Shown: one piece after another, positions 1-8,143 of the stretch
Numbering within the stretch: the stretch's first letter is position 1
How the letters are laid out: each line of letters starts with the position of its first letter
From: Arthrobacter sp.
GTDB taxonomy: Bacteria; Actinomycetota; Actinomycetes; Actinomycetales; Micrococcaceae
Assembly (NCBI RefSeq): GCF_031179985.1
Contig: NZ_JAPSHJ010000033.1
Location: 1 to 41,894, forward strand
Length of the DNA: 41,894 nucleotides
Reading direction: 5' to 3'
Made by a program: the position numbers and the translations under genes
Notes under the pieces: model-generated
What the model was told of the DNA's origin: nothing
Databases searched by the model: none
Seen by the model: the letters and a program-made list of their open reading frames with translations, nothing else

Positions 1-87
1 CACTTCCGGGCCACCGGTGAACCCGCCTTCTCAGGGCGTACCTACCAATCCTTCCCAGCCACGCTGATCGGAGCCTCACGGATGTGA
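1..87 (+). CDS. Possible C-terminal end of an upstream gene (partial)
   Basis: Two plus-strand frames are open from the window edge. One runs to a TGA at 85-87 (28 codons, ending ...IGASRM) and its stop lies inside the first copy of the 32-bp repeat array. The other is proline-rich and stops at 65-67. Either could be the tail of a gene beginning outside the window and converging on the tetR gene. The piece is too short to assign a family and it may be non-coding. Confidence 0.25.
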   Translation, partial: HFRATGEPAFSGRTYQSFPATLIGASRM

Positions 88-226
88 GGGAGCGTTCGGG
101 AAACGCCCGCAGGATGTGAGGGAGCGTCCGGGAAACGCCCGCAGGATGTGAGGGAGCGTTCGGGAAACGCCCGCAGGATGTGAGGGAGCGTCCGGGAAAC
201 GCCCGCAGGATGTGAGGGAGCGTCCG
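80..226. repeat. 32-bp tandem repeat array, about 4.6 copies
   Basis: The unit starts GGATGTGAGGGAGCGT and continues with YCGGGAAACGCCCGCA. Units begin at 80, 112, 144, 176 and 208, an exact 32-bp period; the last is cut off where the tetR stop codon begins at 228. Units differ only at one T/C position (TTCGGG or TCCGGG). Each unit can form a small hairpin, GCGTT paired with AACGC, in the T version. There are no unique spacers, so this is not a CRISPR. Its place between a possible plus-strand gene end and the minus-strand tetR end suggests a 3' region, perhaps terminator-like. Confidence 0.9.
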
Positions 227-227
227 G

Positions 228-833
228 TTAGGGGTTGGCGTGGAGCCCGCGGAAGGCCATGGCGATGACGTCGTCGGCCAGCTTTTCGGGGGACAGGGAA
301 CCGGCCGGTTTGTACCACTCCACGATCGAGTTGATCGTTCCGAACAGGAGCCTGGTCACCGTGCGCGGGTCGATGTCCTTGCGCATGGAGCCCTCGTCCT
401 GGGCCGAGGAGATCAAGCCGGCAACAATGTGGTCGAAGGCCCGGCGGCGTTCCATGGCGTTCCGCTCGATCTCCGTATTGCCCCTCAGGCGCAGGAGCAG
501 AGTCACGAACGGCAGGCGGTCCACCAGCACGGAGATGGTCTGGCGCAGCACGAATTCCAGCCGCGCCTCCGCGGAACCTTCCTTGGCCTCCGGCTCTTCC
601 AGGATGGCTTCCAAACCGCCCAGGGCGTGTTCCAGAGCCAGCTTGAGCAGATCGCCCTTGGACGGGACGTGGTGGTAGATCGCCGACTTGGAGATGCCCA
701 GGTTCTCGGCCAGGATCCCCATCGACGTGGCGTCGTAGCCGTGCTTGTTGAAAACGTCGACGGCAATCAGCAGCACCGACTGCTGGTCGTAACCGGGCCG
801 GCCGCGCTTCGTGGGTGCTTCTGTACTGGACAT
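228..833 (-). CDS. paaR: TetR-family repressor, probable PaaR of the phenylacetate regulon
   Basis: A 201-aa DNA-binding regulator. Residues about 15-60 form the TetR helix-turn-helix, with the typical GISKSAIYHHVPSKGDLL segment; the rest is the helical ligand-binding domain. It lies 13 bp after paaK on the same strand, so it is the last gene of paaI-paaK-tetR. Known actinobacterial PaaR proteins are TetR repressors that release DNA on binding phenylacetyl-CoA. That role is inferred here from context and from a shared operator-like motif at 842-863, 2824-2845 and 16610-16631. The ATG at 833 is the only sensible start; its ribosome site is weak, which fits translation coupled to paaK. The stop codon abuts the 32-bp repeat array. 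Confidence 0.88.
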   Translation of the reverse strand: MSSTEAPTKRGRPGYDQQSVLLIAVDVFNKHGYDATSMGILAENLGISKSAIYHHVPSKGDLLKLALEHALGGLEAILEEPEAKEGSAEARLEFVLRQTISVLVDRLPFVTLLLRLRGNTEIERNAMERRRAFDHIVAGLISSAQDEGSMRKDIDPRTVTRLLFGTINSIVEWYKPAGSLSPEKLADDVIAMAFRGLHANP

Positions 834-841
834 GTTGGCTA

Positions 842-863
842 GTTTCTCATGAACGGTCGGTTG
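842..863 (-). promoter_or_regulatory. TetR/PaaR operator-like site inside the paaK 3' end
   Basis: Read on the minus strand this stretch contains ACCGACCGTTCATGAG. It shares ACCGA-nn-GTTC-n-T with the sites at the paaI and paaA promoters (14 of 22 positions identical to the paaI site). It covers the last codons and TGA of paaK and sits 9 bp before the tetR start, so it could serve tetR autoregulation. Binding is inferred. Confidence 0.5.
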
Positions 864-2229
864 GCGCGGCCTGGCTGTGTTGGCCCTTGGGCCGCAGATC
901 GTAGATCCTCCGCAGCTTCCCGCTTGAGCGCTCCAGCGTTCCAGGCTCCACCACGGCGACCTCGCACGATGAACCCACGTGGATCTTGATCTGTTCCTGC
1001 AACGCCCGTGCCGCCGTCGAGCTTTGCTCCGGCGTTACCGATTCCCGCCGCTCGATCTTGACCGTCATCTGGTCCATGCGCTGGCCTTCAGGGCGGGTGA
1101 GTTCCAGTTGGAAGTGCGGGCTCAACTCCGGGATCCGCAGTGCAATCTCCTCGATCTGGGACGGGAACAGATTGACGCCCCTGAGGATGATCATGTCGTC
1201 ACTGCGGCCAGTGATGCGGCCCATCCTTCGGTGCGCGGGGCGGGCGGTACCGGGCAGGAGCCGGGTGAGGTCCTTGGTGCGGTAACGGATGATGGGCAGC
1301 GCTTCCTTGGTGAGGGACGTGAACACCAGTTCGCCGTGCTCGCCATCGCCCAGCACCGCGTCCACGCCAATCACCGGGTTGAACGCGTCGATGATTTCAG
1401 GGCGGAAGTGGTCCTCCCAGATGTGGCTGCCGTCCTGCGTCTCCACGGCTTCCCCGGCCACTCCCGGGCCCATGACTTCGGAGAGCCCGTAAATGTCGCA
1501 GGCCTTGATGTTCATGGTGGCTTCAAGCTCGTGCCGCATCTCCTCGGTCCATGGCTCCGCTCCCAGCACGGCGTATTTCAAGGACGTCGAGGCGGGGTCG
1601 ATCCCGGCGTGCACCATGGCGTCGGCGATGGTCAGCAGGTAGGTAGGCGTGCACAGAATGGCGTCCGGCTCAAAGTCCTGGATGAGCTGAATCTGGCGCT
1701 CGGTCTGCCCGCCGGACATGGGAATGACGGTGCAGCCGAGGACTTCCGCTCCGGCGTGTGCCCCCAGGCCGCCGGTAAAGAGGCCGTAGCCGTAGGCGTT
1801 GTGGACTTTCATTCCAGGGCGGATGCCGGAAGCGCGCAGGCAGCGGGCCACCAGTTTGGCCCAGTCGGCGAGGTCCTGTTTGGTATAGCCAACCACGGTG
1901 GGGCGGCCGGTGGTGCCCGAGCTGGCGTGGACGCGGGCCACCTCGTTTTGCGGCACTGCGAACATGCCGAACGGGTATTCCTGCCGGAGGTCCTCCTTGG
2001 TGGTGAAGGGGAAGTTTCCGAGGTCGGCCAAATCCGCCAAATCGCTGGGGTGGATCCCGGCCTCGTCGAATTTGCGCTTGTACAGGGGCACCCGCTCATA
2101 GGCGTAGGCCACCGTGTCCTGCAGACGCTTGAGCTGCAGGGCCTCCAGTTCGTCGCGGGACATGGTTTCTTCGCGGTCCAGGACTGCATCGCTGGAAGCT
2201 GATGCGGGCTCGGTGGCGTGCAGGGTCAT
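847..2229 (-). CDS. paaK: Phenylacetate-CoA ligase PaaK
   Basis: Activates phenylacetate with ATP and CoA to phenylacetyl-CoA, the first step of the aerobic hybrid paa pathway, in the cytosol. The 460-aa product is an ANL-family adenylating enzyme. It has the phosphate-binding loop SSGTTGRPTVVGYT near residue 105, the adenylate motif YGLSEVMGPG, and a C-terminal AMP-binding domain with YRTKDLT and GRSDDMIILRGVN. The N-terminus is about 22 residues longer than the usual PaaK start; a second in-frame ATG at 2163 (MSRDELEALQ...) is a good alternative. The gene lies 32 bp after paaI and just before tetR in one minus-strand operon. Confidence 0.95.
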   Translation of the reverse strand: MTLHATEPASASSDAVLDREETMSRDELEALQLKRLQDTVAYAYERVPLYKRKFDEAGIHPSDLADLADLGNFPFTTKEDLRQEYPFGMFAVPQNEVARVHASSGTTGRPTVVGYTKQDLADWAKLVARCLRASGIRPGMKVHNAYGYGLFTGGLGAHAGAEVLGCTVIPMSGGQTERQIQLIQDFEPDAILCTPTYLLTIADAMVHAGIDPASTSLKYAVLGAEPWTEEMRHELEATMNIKACDIYGLSEVMGPGVAGEAVETQDGSHIWEDHFRPEIIDAFNPVIGVDAVLGDGEHGELVFTSLTKEALPIIRYRTKDLTRLLPGTARPAHRRMGRITGRSDDMIILRGVNLFPSQIEEIALRIPELSPHFQLELTRPEGQRMDQMTVKIERRESVTPEQSSTAARALQEQIKIHVGSSCEVAVVEPGTLERSSGKLRRIYDLRPKGQHSQAAPTDRS

Positions 2230-2261
2230 GATGGTTCTCTGTTCTGTTGCCTGGAGGCGTT

Positions 2262-2801
2262 CTATTGCCTGGTGGGGTTCTGTTTCTTGGCGATGGTCCG
2301 GCTGCGCCCCCGGAACTCGGCGATGAGGTCGCCTGGAGCGAAGGCGGCAACGGCGTCGGAAGTTGGCGTCGCCGTCGCGGCGGGAGTTCCGGCGTCGGCA
2401 GCAAAGATCCGGATGTCGTAGAGCCCGGTTCGCCCCGCGCTCGCCCGGAGATCGGCGATGGCGGTGATCACCTGGCCTGTATAGGCAGGCTGCAGGAAGT
2501 TAATGTCGACGCCGGCGGCAACAGTGATGGTGTCCGCCTCCTCTGCTGTCGGGTTGACCGGGTTGCAGGCGAGCGCAAAGGCCGAATCGGCGAAGGCGAA
2601 GATCATTCCGCCGTGCGCCATACCGAAGCCGTTGAGCATTTCCTGGCGGAGGGTCATCCGGATGGTGGCATGGCCTTCACCGAGCGCGAGGACTTCGATT
2701 CCCATCCATTCGGAGGCGTAGTCGTCCTTCAATATCGGATGGGTGGTGGCCTGCTCTTGGGAGGTGCCTGTAGCGGCGCCAGGGATGGTGAGTTCAGCCA
2801 T
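2262..2801 (-). CDS. paaI: PaaI hydroxyphenylacetyl-CoA thioesterase
   Basis: A 179-aa hotdog-fold acyl-CoA thioesterase. In the phenylacetate pathway PaaI hydrolyses dead-end hydroxyphenylacetyl-CoA esters and frees CoA. The segment NGFGMAHGGMIFAFADSAFA, residues about 57-76, is the conserved PaaI active-site helix (HGG...DSAF). The C-terminal ~35 residues are an Ala/Pro/Thr-rich extension beyond the usual ~140-residue family length. The ATG at 2801 follows a GGAGG ribosome site 9 nt upstream. It is the first gene of the paaI-paaK-tetR operon, behind an operator-bearing promoter. Confidence 0.93.
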   Translation of the reverse strand: MAELTIPGAATGTSQEQATTHPILKDDYASEWMGIEVLALGEGHATIRMTLRQEMLNGFGMAHGGMIFAFADSAFALACNPVNPTAEEADTITVAAGVDINFLQPAYTGQVITAIADLRASAGRTGLYDIRIFAADAGTPAATATPTSDAVAAFAPGDLIAEFRGRSRTIAKKQNPTRQ

Positions 2802-2823
2802 GCGTCATTGCCTCCAGCTTTAT

Positions 2824-2869
2824 TTACCGAATGTTCATTAGGTAATCCCATTTGGGTGGTGGCTGTCAA
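2824..2869 (-). promoter_or_regulatory. paaI promoter with 22-bp palindromic TetR-type operator
   Basis: A minus-strand TTGACA -35 box lies at 2864-2869. The -10 region, about 17-19 bp downstream, overlaps a near-perfect palindrome at 2824-2845 of the form TTACC-n-AATG-nn-CATT-n-GGTAA. Only the central pair and one symmetric pair break the symmetry. Covering the -10 region is a normal repression layout. A related site lies at the paaA promoter. The likely ligand-responsive repressor is the TetR protein at 228-833. Confidence 0.75.
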
Positions 2870-2916
2870 GAGGTGAAAGTATGGTGGGACGGGACCAGCA
2901 CAATCAAGGGTGGACC

Positions 2917-5028
2917 ATGGCTAAAGGGATCTACGTCAGCGCAACAACTCCAGGCTCCGGGAAGTCGCTCGTTGCATTGGGCCTGGCGGACACGCTCCAC
3001 AGGCACGCGGACCGGATCGGGTTCTTCAAGCCGGTGGTACACGGGGATGAGCCCTCGGCTGATCCCATGGTGGCGCTGATGAGGGCCCGCTTCGACCTGG
3101 ACGATCAACGATGCCGTGGTGGCCTGACCTCCACTGAAGTCAGGAAGCTCCTGGCCGAGGGCAACCGGGCCGAGATCGACACCCGGTGTGTTGAGATCTT
3201 CGCGGAAATGTCCCGTCACTGCGATGTGGTGATTGTTGAAGGCACCGACCTGACCGGCCAGGATGCTGCCGTCGAATTCGATCTCAACGCCCGCCTTGCC
3301 AACAATCTTGCCGCCCCTGTGGTGGCCGTTGTGGGGGCAAAAGGCCGCACCGTGGCGGAAGCAGCGGACGCCGTCGAGGTAGCCCGCAAGGAACTGGTGG
3401 CGGAGCGCTGTTCCCTCCTGGCCATCATGGTGAACCGCGCCGATGCCGGCGATCTTGAGGCCATCACCGCAGCCGTGCGTCCCGGCGCATCCGGCCGCCC
3501 GGTCTATGTCCTACCCGAGCTCGAGGACATTGCCCGGCCCACCATCGGGGAAGTGGCGTCCGCCCTCGGCATCCGCCAAGTAGCAGGGCGCCAGGACATG
3601 GAACGGGATGTCCACTCCAACAAAGTTGCGGCCATGAATGTGGCCAACTTCCTGCACGTGCTCGACGACGGCGCCCTGGTGATCGTTCCGGGTGACAGGG
3701 CGGACGTGATGGTGGCCTGCCTCGCATCGTCGTTCTCCCCGGAGTTTCCGGTGCCCTCCGGCCTGATCCTCACCGGCAACCTCGCCCCGGATCCCACCAT
3801 CTATTCACTCCTGGCGCAGGCACCCTTCCCCGTGTTCACGGCGCCGCACGATACGTACACCACAGCCAAGCAGGTCTCCGAGGTCCGCAGCGAGATCTGG
3901 TCCGGCCACCGCCGGAAGGTTGCTTCTGCCCTCGGCCTGTGGGCCCGGCGGGTGGACGAAACGGAACTGGTGGAGCGGCTTCACCTGCCACGTGCGGAGC
4001 GGATGACGCCGCTGCGCTTCCTGCACGACCTGGTTGAGCGGGCAAGGTCGCAGCGACGGCACATTGTGCTCCCCGAAGGCACGGACGTGCGGATACTGCG
4101 GGCAGCCGAGATCCTGCAACGGCGTGATGTCTGCGATCTGACGGTGCTGGGGCGGGAAGCGGACATCCGGGAGCTCGCGGCGAGCCAGGGGATTGACCTG
4201 ACCGGGATCAACATCGTGGATCCGCTCACCTCCCGGTGGCGCCAAGAATTTGCCAGGAAGTACGCCGAGCTGCGCGCGCACAAGGGCGTTGACTTCCCTA
4301 AGGCGCTTGAGGTGATGCACGATGAAAGCTATTTCGGCACCATGATGGTCCAGCTGGGAGTGGTGGACGGGATGGTGTCCGGCGCCGCCCACACCACGGC
4401 CCACACCATCCGGCCGGCGCTGGAATTCGTGAAGACCCGCGACGGCGTCAAGATTGTGTCCTCGGTGTTCCTGATGCTGATGCCGGACCGCGTGCTGGTG
4501 TACGGGGACTGCGCAGTGAACCCGAATCCGAACGTGGAACAGCTCGCCGACATCGCCCTGGCCTCGGCTGAAACCGCTGCCCAGTTCGGGGTGGAGCCGC
4601 GGGTTGCCATGCTCTCGTACTCCACCGGTGGATCCGGCTCCGGTGAGGCAGTGGAGGCTGTCCGGCAGGCCACCGAACTGGTCAAGGACCGGCGGCCGGA
4701 TCTGGCTGTCGAAGGTCCCATCCAGTACGACGCCGCCGTGGACGCCGCGATCGCCGAGTCCAAGATGCCGGGATCAACAGTTGCCGGCCAGGCCACCGTG
4801 TTCATCTTCCCCGATCTGAACACGGGCAACAACACCTATAAGGCGGTGCAGCAATCCTCGGGGGCGGTAGCCGTCGGACCTGTCCTGCAGGGGCTGCGGA
4901 AGCCGGTGAACGATCTCTCCCGCGGCTGCACAGTGGAGGACATCGTCAACACTGTGGCCATCACCGCCATTCAGGCCCAGGTGACAGTCACACAGCTTCC
5001 GGCAGCCCAGTCCCTACCGCAGAATTAG
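2917..5028 (+). CDS. pta: Phosphate acetyltransferase Pta
   Basis: Interconverts acetyl-CoA and acetyl phosphate. The 703-aa protein is the long two-domain form, like E. coli Pta (714 aa). The N-terminal P-loop/DRTGG regulatory part begins MAKGIYVSATTPGSGKS. The C-terminal catalytic PTA domain spans about residues 370-700, with the segments VDGMVSGAAHTTAHTIRPAL, LSYSTGGSGSGE and FPDLNTGNNTYKAVQQ. An upstream in-frame ATG at 2881 also has a ribosome site (AGGTG), but the ATG at 2917 is preceded by AAGGGTGG and matches the family N-terminus. The stop overlaps the stop of the convergent small gene by 2 nt. ackA follows about 0.5 kb downstream. Confidence 0.95.
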   Translation: MAKGIYVSATTPGSGKSLVALGLADTLHRHADRIGFFKPVVHGDEPSADPMVALMRARFDLDDQRCRGGLTSTEVRKLLAEGNRAEIDTRCVEIFAEMSRHCDVVIVEGTDLTGQDAAVEFDLNARLANNLAAPVVAVVGAKGRTVAEAADAVEVARKELVAERCSLLAIMVNRADAGDLEAITAAVRPGASGRPVYVLPELEDIARPTIGEVASALGIRQVAGRQDMERDVHSNKVAAMNVANFLHVLDDGALVIVPGDRADVMVACLASSFSPEFPVPSGLILTGNLAPDPTIYSLLAQAPFPVFTAPHDTYTTAKQVSEVRSEIWSGHRRKVASALGLWARRVDETELVERLHLPRAERMTPLRFLHDLVERARSQRRHIVLPEGTDVRILRAAEILQRRDVCDLTVLGREADIRELAASQGIDLTGINIVDPLTSRWRQEFARKYAELRAHKGVDFPKALEVMHDESYFGTMMVQLGVVDGMVSGAAHTTAHTIRPALEFVKTRDGVKIVSSVFLMLMPDRVLVYGDCAVNPNPNVEQLADIALASAETAAQFGVEPRVAMLSYSTGGSGSGEAVEAVRQATELVKDRRPDLAVEGPIQYDAAVDAAIAESKMPGSTVAGQATVFIFPDLNTGNNTYKAVQQSSGAVAVGPVLQGLRKPVNDLSRGCTVEDIVNTVAITAIQAQVTVTQLPAAQSLPQN

Positions 5029-5282
5029 CTGTTTTCGGGCTTGGCGAAGCTCTCCGGGTCCTCCTCTTTGGCCGGTTCGTCCGAAAGACCCAGGGGCGTG
5101 AGTTCCATGTCATCAGCATCCTTGCCCTTCGCGGCTTCGCCCGGAGCTGCCTTGCTGCGGCCCGTATCGTCCAGAGCAGGATTTTCGCCCTCTGTGCCGC
5201 CTGCGGGCGGCTGGGCCGTTTCGGTATGGGCCTCGATGTTCTCAGGCGTGGTGTTGTCCGGCTGCGTGGTGTCTTTCGTCAT
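5025..5282 (-). CDS. Small acidic, disordered hypothetical protein
   Basis: An 85-aa protein starting MTKDTTQPDN. It is rich in Glu, Asp, Pro, Thr and Ala, with no hydrophobic core and no Cys. It has an AGAGGA ribosome site 9 nt before the ATG at 5282; a longer reading from 5336 lacks support. It ends by overlapping the pta stop codon tail to tail and sits between pta and ackA on the opposite strand. I do not recognise a family; composition alone suggests an intrinsically disordered protein. The ribosome site and clean frame favour a real gene. Confidence 0.62.
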   Translation of the reverse strand: MTKDTTQPDNTTPENIEAHTETAQPPAGGTEGENPALDDTGRSKAAPGEAAKGKDADDMELTPLGLSDEPAKEEDPESFAKPENS

Positions 5283-5521
5283 GGGAGGTTCCTCTCGGGG
5301 TGTCCAGGGTGTCCGCCGACTCTCGGCGTCACCCACAGGATCCGCAAGGCAACCGTATCGTGGCCGGGCGAGTCACGGAACTGCCGGCCCGGCAATTTAT
5401 AGTGGAACTTATGGGCGCTGCGCCAGGCCCCCTGCGACGCCGGAGCAGTAAGCCTGCCGGACGCCCCGGCCGAAGCTCCGATACAAGAACTTTCAGCAGA
5501 ACCGAAGGCTTAGGAGGCCCC

Positions 5522-6706
5522 GTGCTCGTCCTCGTCATCAATTCCGGCTCGTCCTCGCTCAAGTACCAGGTCCGTGATGTGGAAGCCGCCAACGTGCTCA
5601 CCGAAGGGCTGATCGAGAAAATCGGCATGGGCAACGGAGGCGAGGGTGACGGTGAAATCATGGGGCCCAGGGACCACGCCGAGGCGCTGGAGCAGGTGGA
5701 TGCCGCCATCCATCAGGAACTCGGGGAGCTGGAGCTCGCAGCCGTGGGGCACCGCGTTGTGCATGGCGGCGAACGGTTTTCCGAGCCCGTCCTGATCGAC
5801 AACGAGATCACCCGGGCCATTGAACGACTCAACCCGCTGGCGCCCCTGCACAATCCGGCGAACGTGCTGGGCATCCGCGCCATCTCCAAAAAGTGGCCGG
5901 ACATGCCGCAGGTGGCCGTCTTCGACACCGCCTTCCACCGCACCCTGCCCGAGCACGCGTGGCGGTACGCGGTCCCGGACGAGCTCTACACGAACCACGG
6001 CATCCGCCGCTACGGCTTCCACGGAACCTCACATGAGTATGTGACGCACCGTGCCGCCGCCATGCTGGATCTTCCCGTGGAAGAGTTCGACGGCGTCATC
6101 GCCCACCTGGGGAACGGCGCCTCCGTCACGGCGATCCAAGGCGGAAAATCCGTGGACACCTCCATGGGATTCACTCCCTTGGAGGGGCTGGTCATGGGCA
6201 CCCGGTCCGGAGACCTGGACCCGTCCATCCTCGTTTTCCTGGCCCGCGCGGGCTGGTCCACCGAGGACATCGACTCGATGCTCAACCGCCAGTCCGGGCT
6301 CAAGGGCCTGTCCGGGGACAACGACATGAGGTCAGTCGTAGAGGCGTCCGAGGCCGGCGATGCCAAGGCGTCCATGGCGCTCGCGGTTGCTGCATACCGG
6401 CTTGCGAAGTACATCGGCGGCTACCACGTGGCGGCCGGCGGGGCCAAGGCCATCGTGTTTACGGCAGGGATCGGCGAAAACTCCCATCAGTTCCGCGCCC
6501 TCGTCGGGGAGCACCTGACCGCCCTGGGAATACAGCTCGACGCCGGTCTTAACCAGGTCCGATCCAAAATGGCCCGCATCATCTCGGCAGCCGATTCGGC
6601 CATTCCTGTGCTGGTGGTTCCCACTGACGAAGAGCAGGCCATCGCGGAGGCAACTGCCGCCGTCGTCGGCGGTCAAGCGATCAAGCCGGTTCACGGCCCT
6701 GGCTAA
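5522..6706 (+). CDS. ackA: Acetate kinase AckA
   Basis: Makes ATP and acetate from acetyl phosphate, or the reverse, together with Pta. The 394-aa protein (usual ~400) carries NSGSSSLKY at the N-terminus, GFHGTSHEYV, HLGNGASVTA, the long signature MGFTPLEGLVMGTRSGDLDP and the C-terminal FTAGIGENS, all acetate-kinase family motifs. The start is the GTG at 5522 behind TAGGAGG; the frame stays open upstream to about 5300, but the family N-terminus is at the GTG. Unlike typical pta-ackA operons, a convergent small gene separates the two, so ackA probably has its own promoter in 5283-5521. Confidence 0.95.
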   Translation: MLVLVINSGSSSLKYQVRDVEAANVLTEGLIEKIGMGNGGEGDGEIMGPRDHAEALEQVDAAIHQELGELELAAVGHRVVHGGERFSEPVLIDNEITRAIERLNPLAPLHNPANVLGIRAISKKWPDMPQVAVFDTAFHRTLPEHAWRYAVPDELYTNHGIRRYGFHGTSHEYVTHRAAAMLDLPVEEFDGVIAHLGNGASVTAIQGGKSVDTSMGFTPLEGLVMGTRSGDLDPSILVFLARAGWSTEDIDSMLNRQSGLKGLSGDNDMRSVVEASEAGDAKASMALAVAAYRLAKYIGGYHVAAGGAKAIVFTAGIGENSHQFRALVGEHLTALGIQLDAGLNQVRSKMARIISAADSAIPVLVVPTDEEQAIAEATAAVVGGQAIKPVHGPG

Positions 6707-6890
6707 ACGTTGAGGAAACTGCCTGATAATTCTCAGCTCTTCCGCTGGGGACGCCCTAGACAGCCCCCTTATAATTGATTTCACATCCTGGCCTGAGGAG
6801 ATCCTTCGGACCCGGCTGGTAGGGATTGGTTTGTGCTCTCCGGGTCGTGCAGGTGGCCCGCTAATCATCGTTCGACCATGGAGGTCAAAC

Positions 6891-8048
6891 GTGAAGTATC
6901 AGCAGCCCGGGCATTTGCGCCAGTTTGGGGTCGAAGAGGAACTGCTGCTTGTGGATTCCCTCACCTTCAAGCCGGTGCCTGCCGTAGCCTCGGCCCTTGC
7001 CGGCCAACCTGCCGCTGTCAATGCGGCCTTCCTTGAACTTGAGGTCAAGCAGGAACAGATCGAAGTGGTTGGATCTCCCTCCCTGACCATGGCCGATGCC
7101 TTGTCCTCCATCAGGCAGGGCCGGCGCCTTGCCGATGCCGCGGCGTCCAGTGCCGGTGCCAGGGCGGTGGCACTGGCAACCTCAGCCGTTTCGGTGGTTC
7201 CCCATATCGTCCGGACCAGCCGGTACCTCGCCATGGAGTCGCGCTTTGGCAGGACCATGAGGGACCAGCTCACGTGCGGGTTCCACGTCCATGTGGAGGT
7301 GGGCTCCGCAGAGGAAGGCGTGGCTGTTCTGGACCGGATCCGGATCTGGCTGCCGGTCCTCCTGGCATTGAGCAGCAACTCGCCGTTCTGGAGTGGAACC
7401 GACAGCGGGTTTGCCAGTTACCGGTATCAGCTGTGGGGCCGCTGGCCTACAGCGGGTCCCTGCGAGATCTTCGGCTCCGCCCCTGCCTACCGGCGGGAAG
7501 TGGCGCGGCTGCTGGAAACGGGTGTTCCTCTCGACCCCGGAATGATCTACTTTGATGCCCGGCTTTCCCGGCACCATCCCACGGTGGAAGTGCGGATCGC
7601 TGATGTCTGCCTTGACGCCGAACATGCAGCAGGGATAGCCGCTGTGGTCCGGGCGCTCGTCCAGACGGCCGCCCGTGACTGGAAAGCGGGCCGGAAACCC
7701 CGACAGGTCCCGGCAAGTGCCTTGCGCATGGCTTCGTGGAAGGCCAGCAAGTCGGGCGTGGAAGGCGATCTGATCCACCCGATCACGGGCCAGCCACGGG
7801 ACGCCGCCGTGGTGGTCGCAGCGCTTTTGGACCACATACAGCGGGCCTTGGCCGAGGCCGGAGAAGTCGAAGCCGTGGCGCGTGTTGTCGGGGACATCCT
7901 CGCTGGCGGAACGGGTGCGGCTATACAGCGCCGGGCCGCGCTGGCGGCAGGTTCCCTTGCCGGGATGGTGGCTCAGGCCGTGGAACGGACGCATCGCCTG
8001 GGTGATGTCCCGCCGGAGGAAGTCTTACAGGAGCCGATGCGGTACTAG
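6891..8048 (+). CDS. YbdK-type carboxylate-amine ligase (glutamate-cysteine ligase family 2)
   Basis: A 385-aa protein of the GCS2 family, which joins a carboxylate to an amine using ATP; E. coli YbdK has weak glutamate-cysteine ligase activity. Visible family features are FGVEEELLLVD at the N-terminus (the Mg-binding glutamates), the CGFHVHVEVGS segment near residue 125, and HHPTVEVRIADVCLDAEHA near 230. The GTG at 6891 is preceded by GGAGG, 6 nt upstream. The true substrate in this organism is unknown. A TATAAT at 6770-6775 could be a -10 box, but no good -35 box was seen. Confidence 0.88.
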   Translation: MKYQQPGHLRQFGVEEELLLVDSLTFKPVPAVASALAGQPAAVNAAFLELEVKQEQIEVVGSPSLTMADALSSIRQGRRLADAAASSAGARAVALATSAVSVVPHIVRTSRYLAMESRFGRTMRDQLTCGFHVHVEVGSAEEGVAVLDRIRIWLPVLLALSSNSPFWSGTDSGFASYRYQLWGRWPTAGPCEIFGSAPAYRREVARLLETGVPLDPGMIYFDARLSRHHPTVEVRIADVCLDAEHAAGIAAVVRALVQTAARDWKAGRKPRQVPASALRMASWKASKSGVEGDLIHPITGQPRDAAVVVAALLDHIQRALAEAGEVEAVARVVGDILAGGTGAAIQRRAALAAGSLAGMVAQAVERTHRLGDVPPEEVLQEPMRY

Positions 8049-8060
8049 CAGGCGCCCCAA

Positions 8061-8125
8061 CCCATCCAATGCTCCGTAGGTGCCGTTTTGAGGGCCAAAT
8101 GGGCACTTACGGAGCAATGGATGGG
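8061..8125. repeat. Long imperfect inverted repeat / hairpin between convergent genes
   Basis: The left arm 8061-8085 (CCCATCCAATGCTCCGTA...) pairs with the right arm 8101-8125 (...TACGGAGCAATGGATGGG) over about 25 bp. There is only one mismatch and one wobble-type change, around a ~15-nt loop. It lies between the ends of the YbdK-type gene and the NTF2-like gene. It could be a bidirectional terminator without a T-run, or a copy of a dispersed palindromic repeat. No flanking direct repeats were seen. Confidence 0.8.
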
Positions 8126-8143
8126 AGGTTACGAGACCAGCGC

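Noticed and set aside
80..226. CRISPR array
   Set aside because: Repeats are directly adjacent with no unique spacers and no cas genes are near.
979..2202. A 407-codon plus-strand frame antisense to paaK
   Set aside because: It matches codon-bias shadowing of paaK and has no domain or ribosome site.
2881..2916. Longer Pta start at ATG 2881
   Set aside because: It has a ribosome site, but the family N-terminus begins at MAKGIYVSA (2917), which has its own AAGGG site. Kept only as an alternative.
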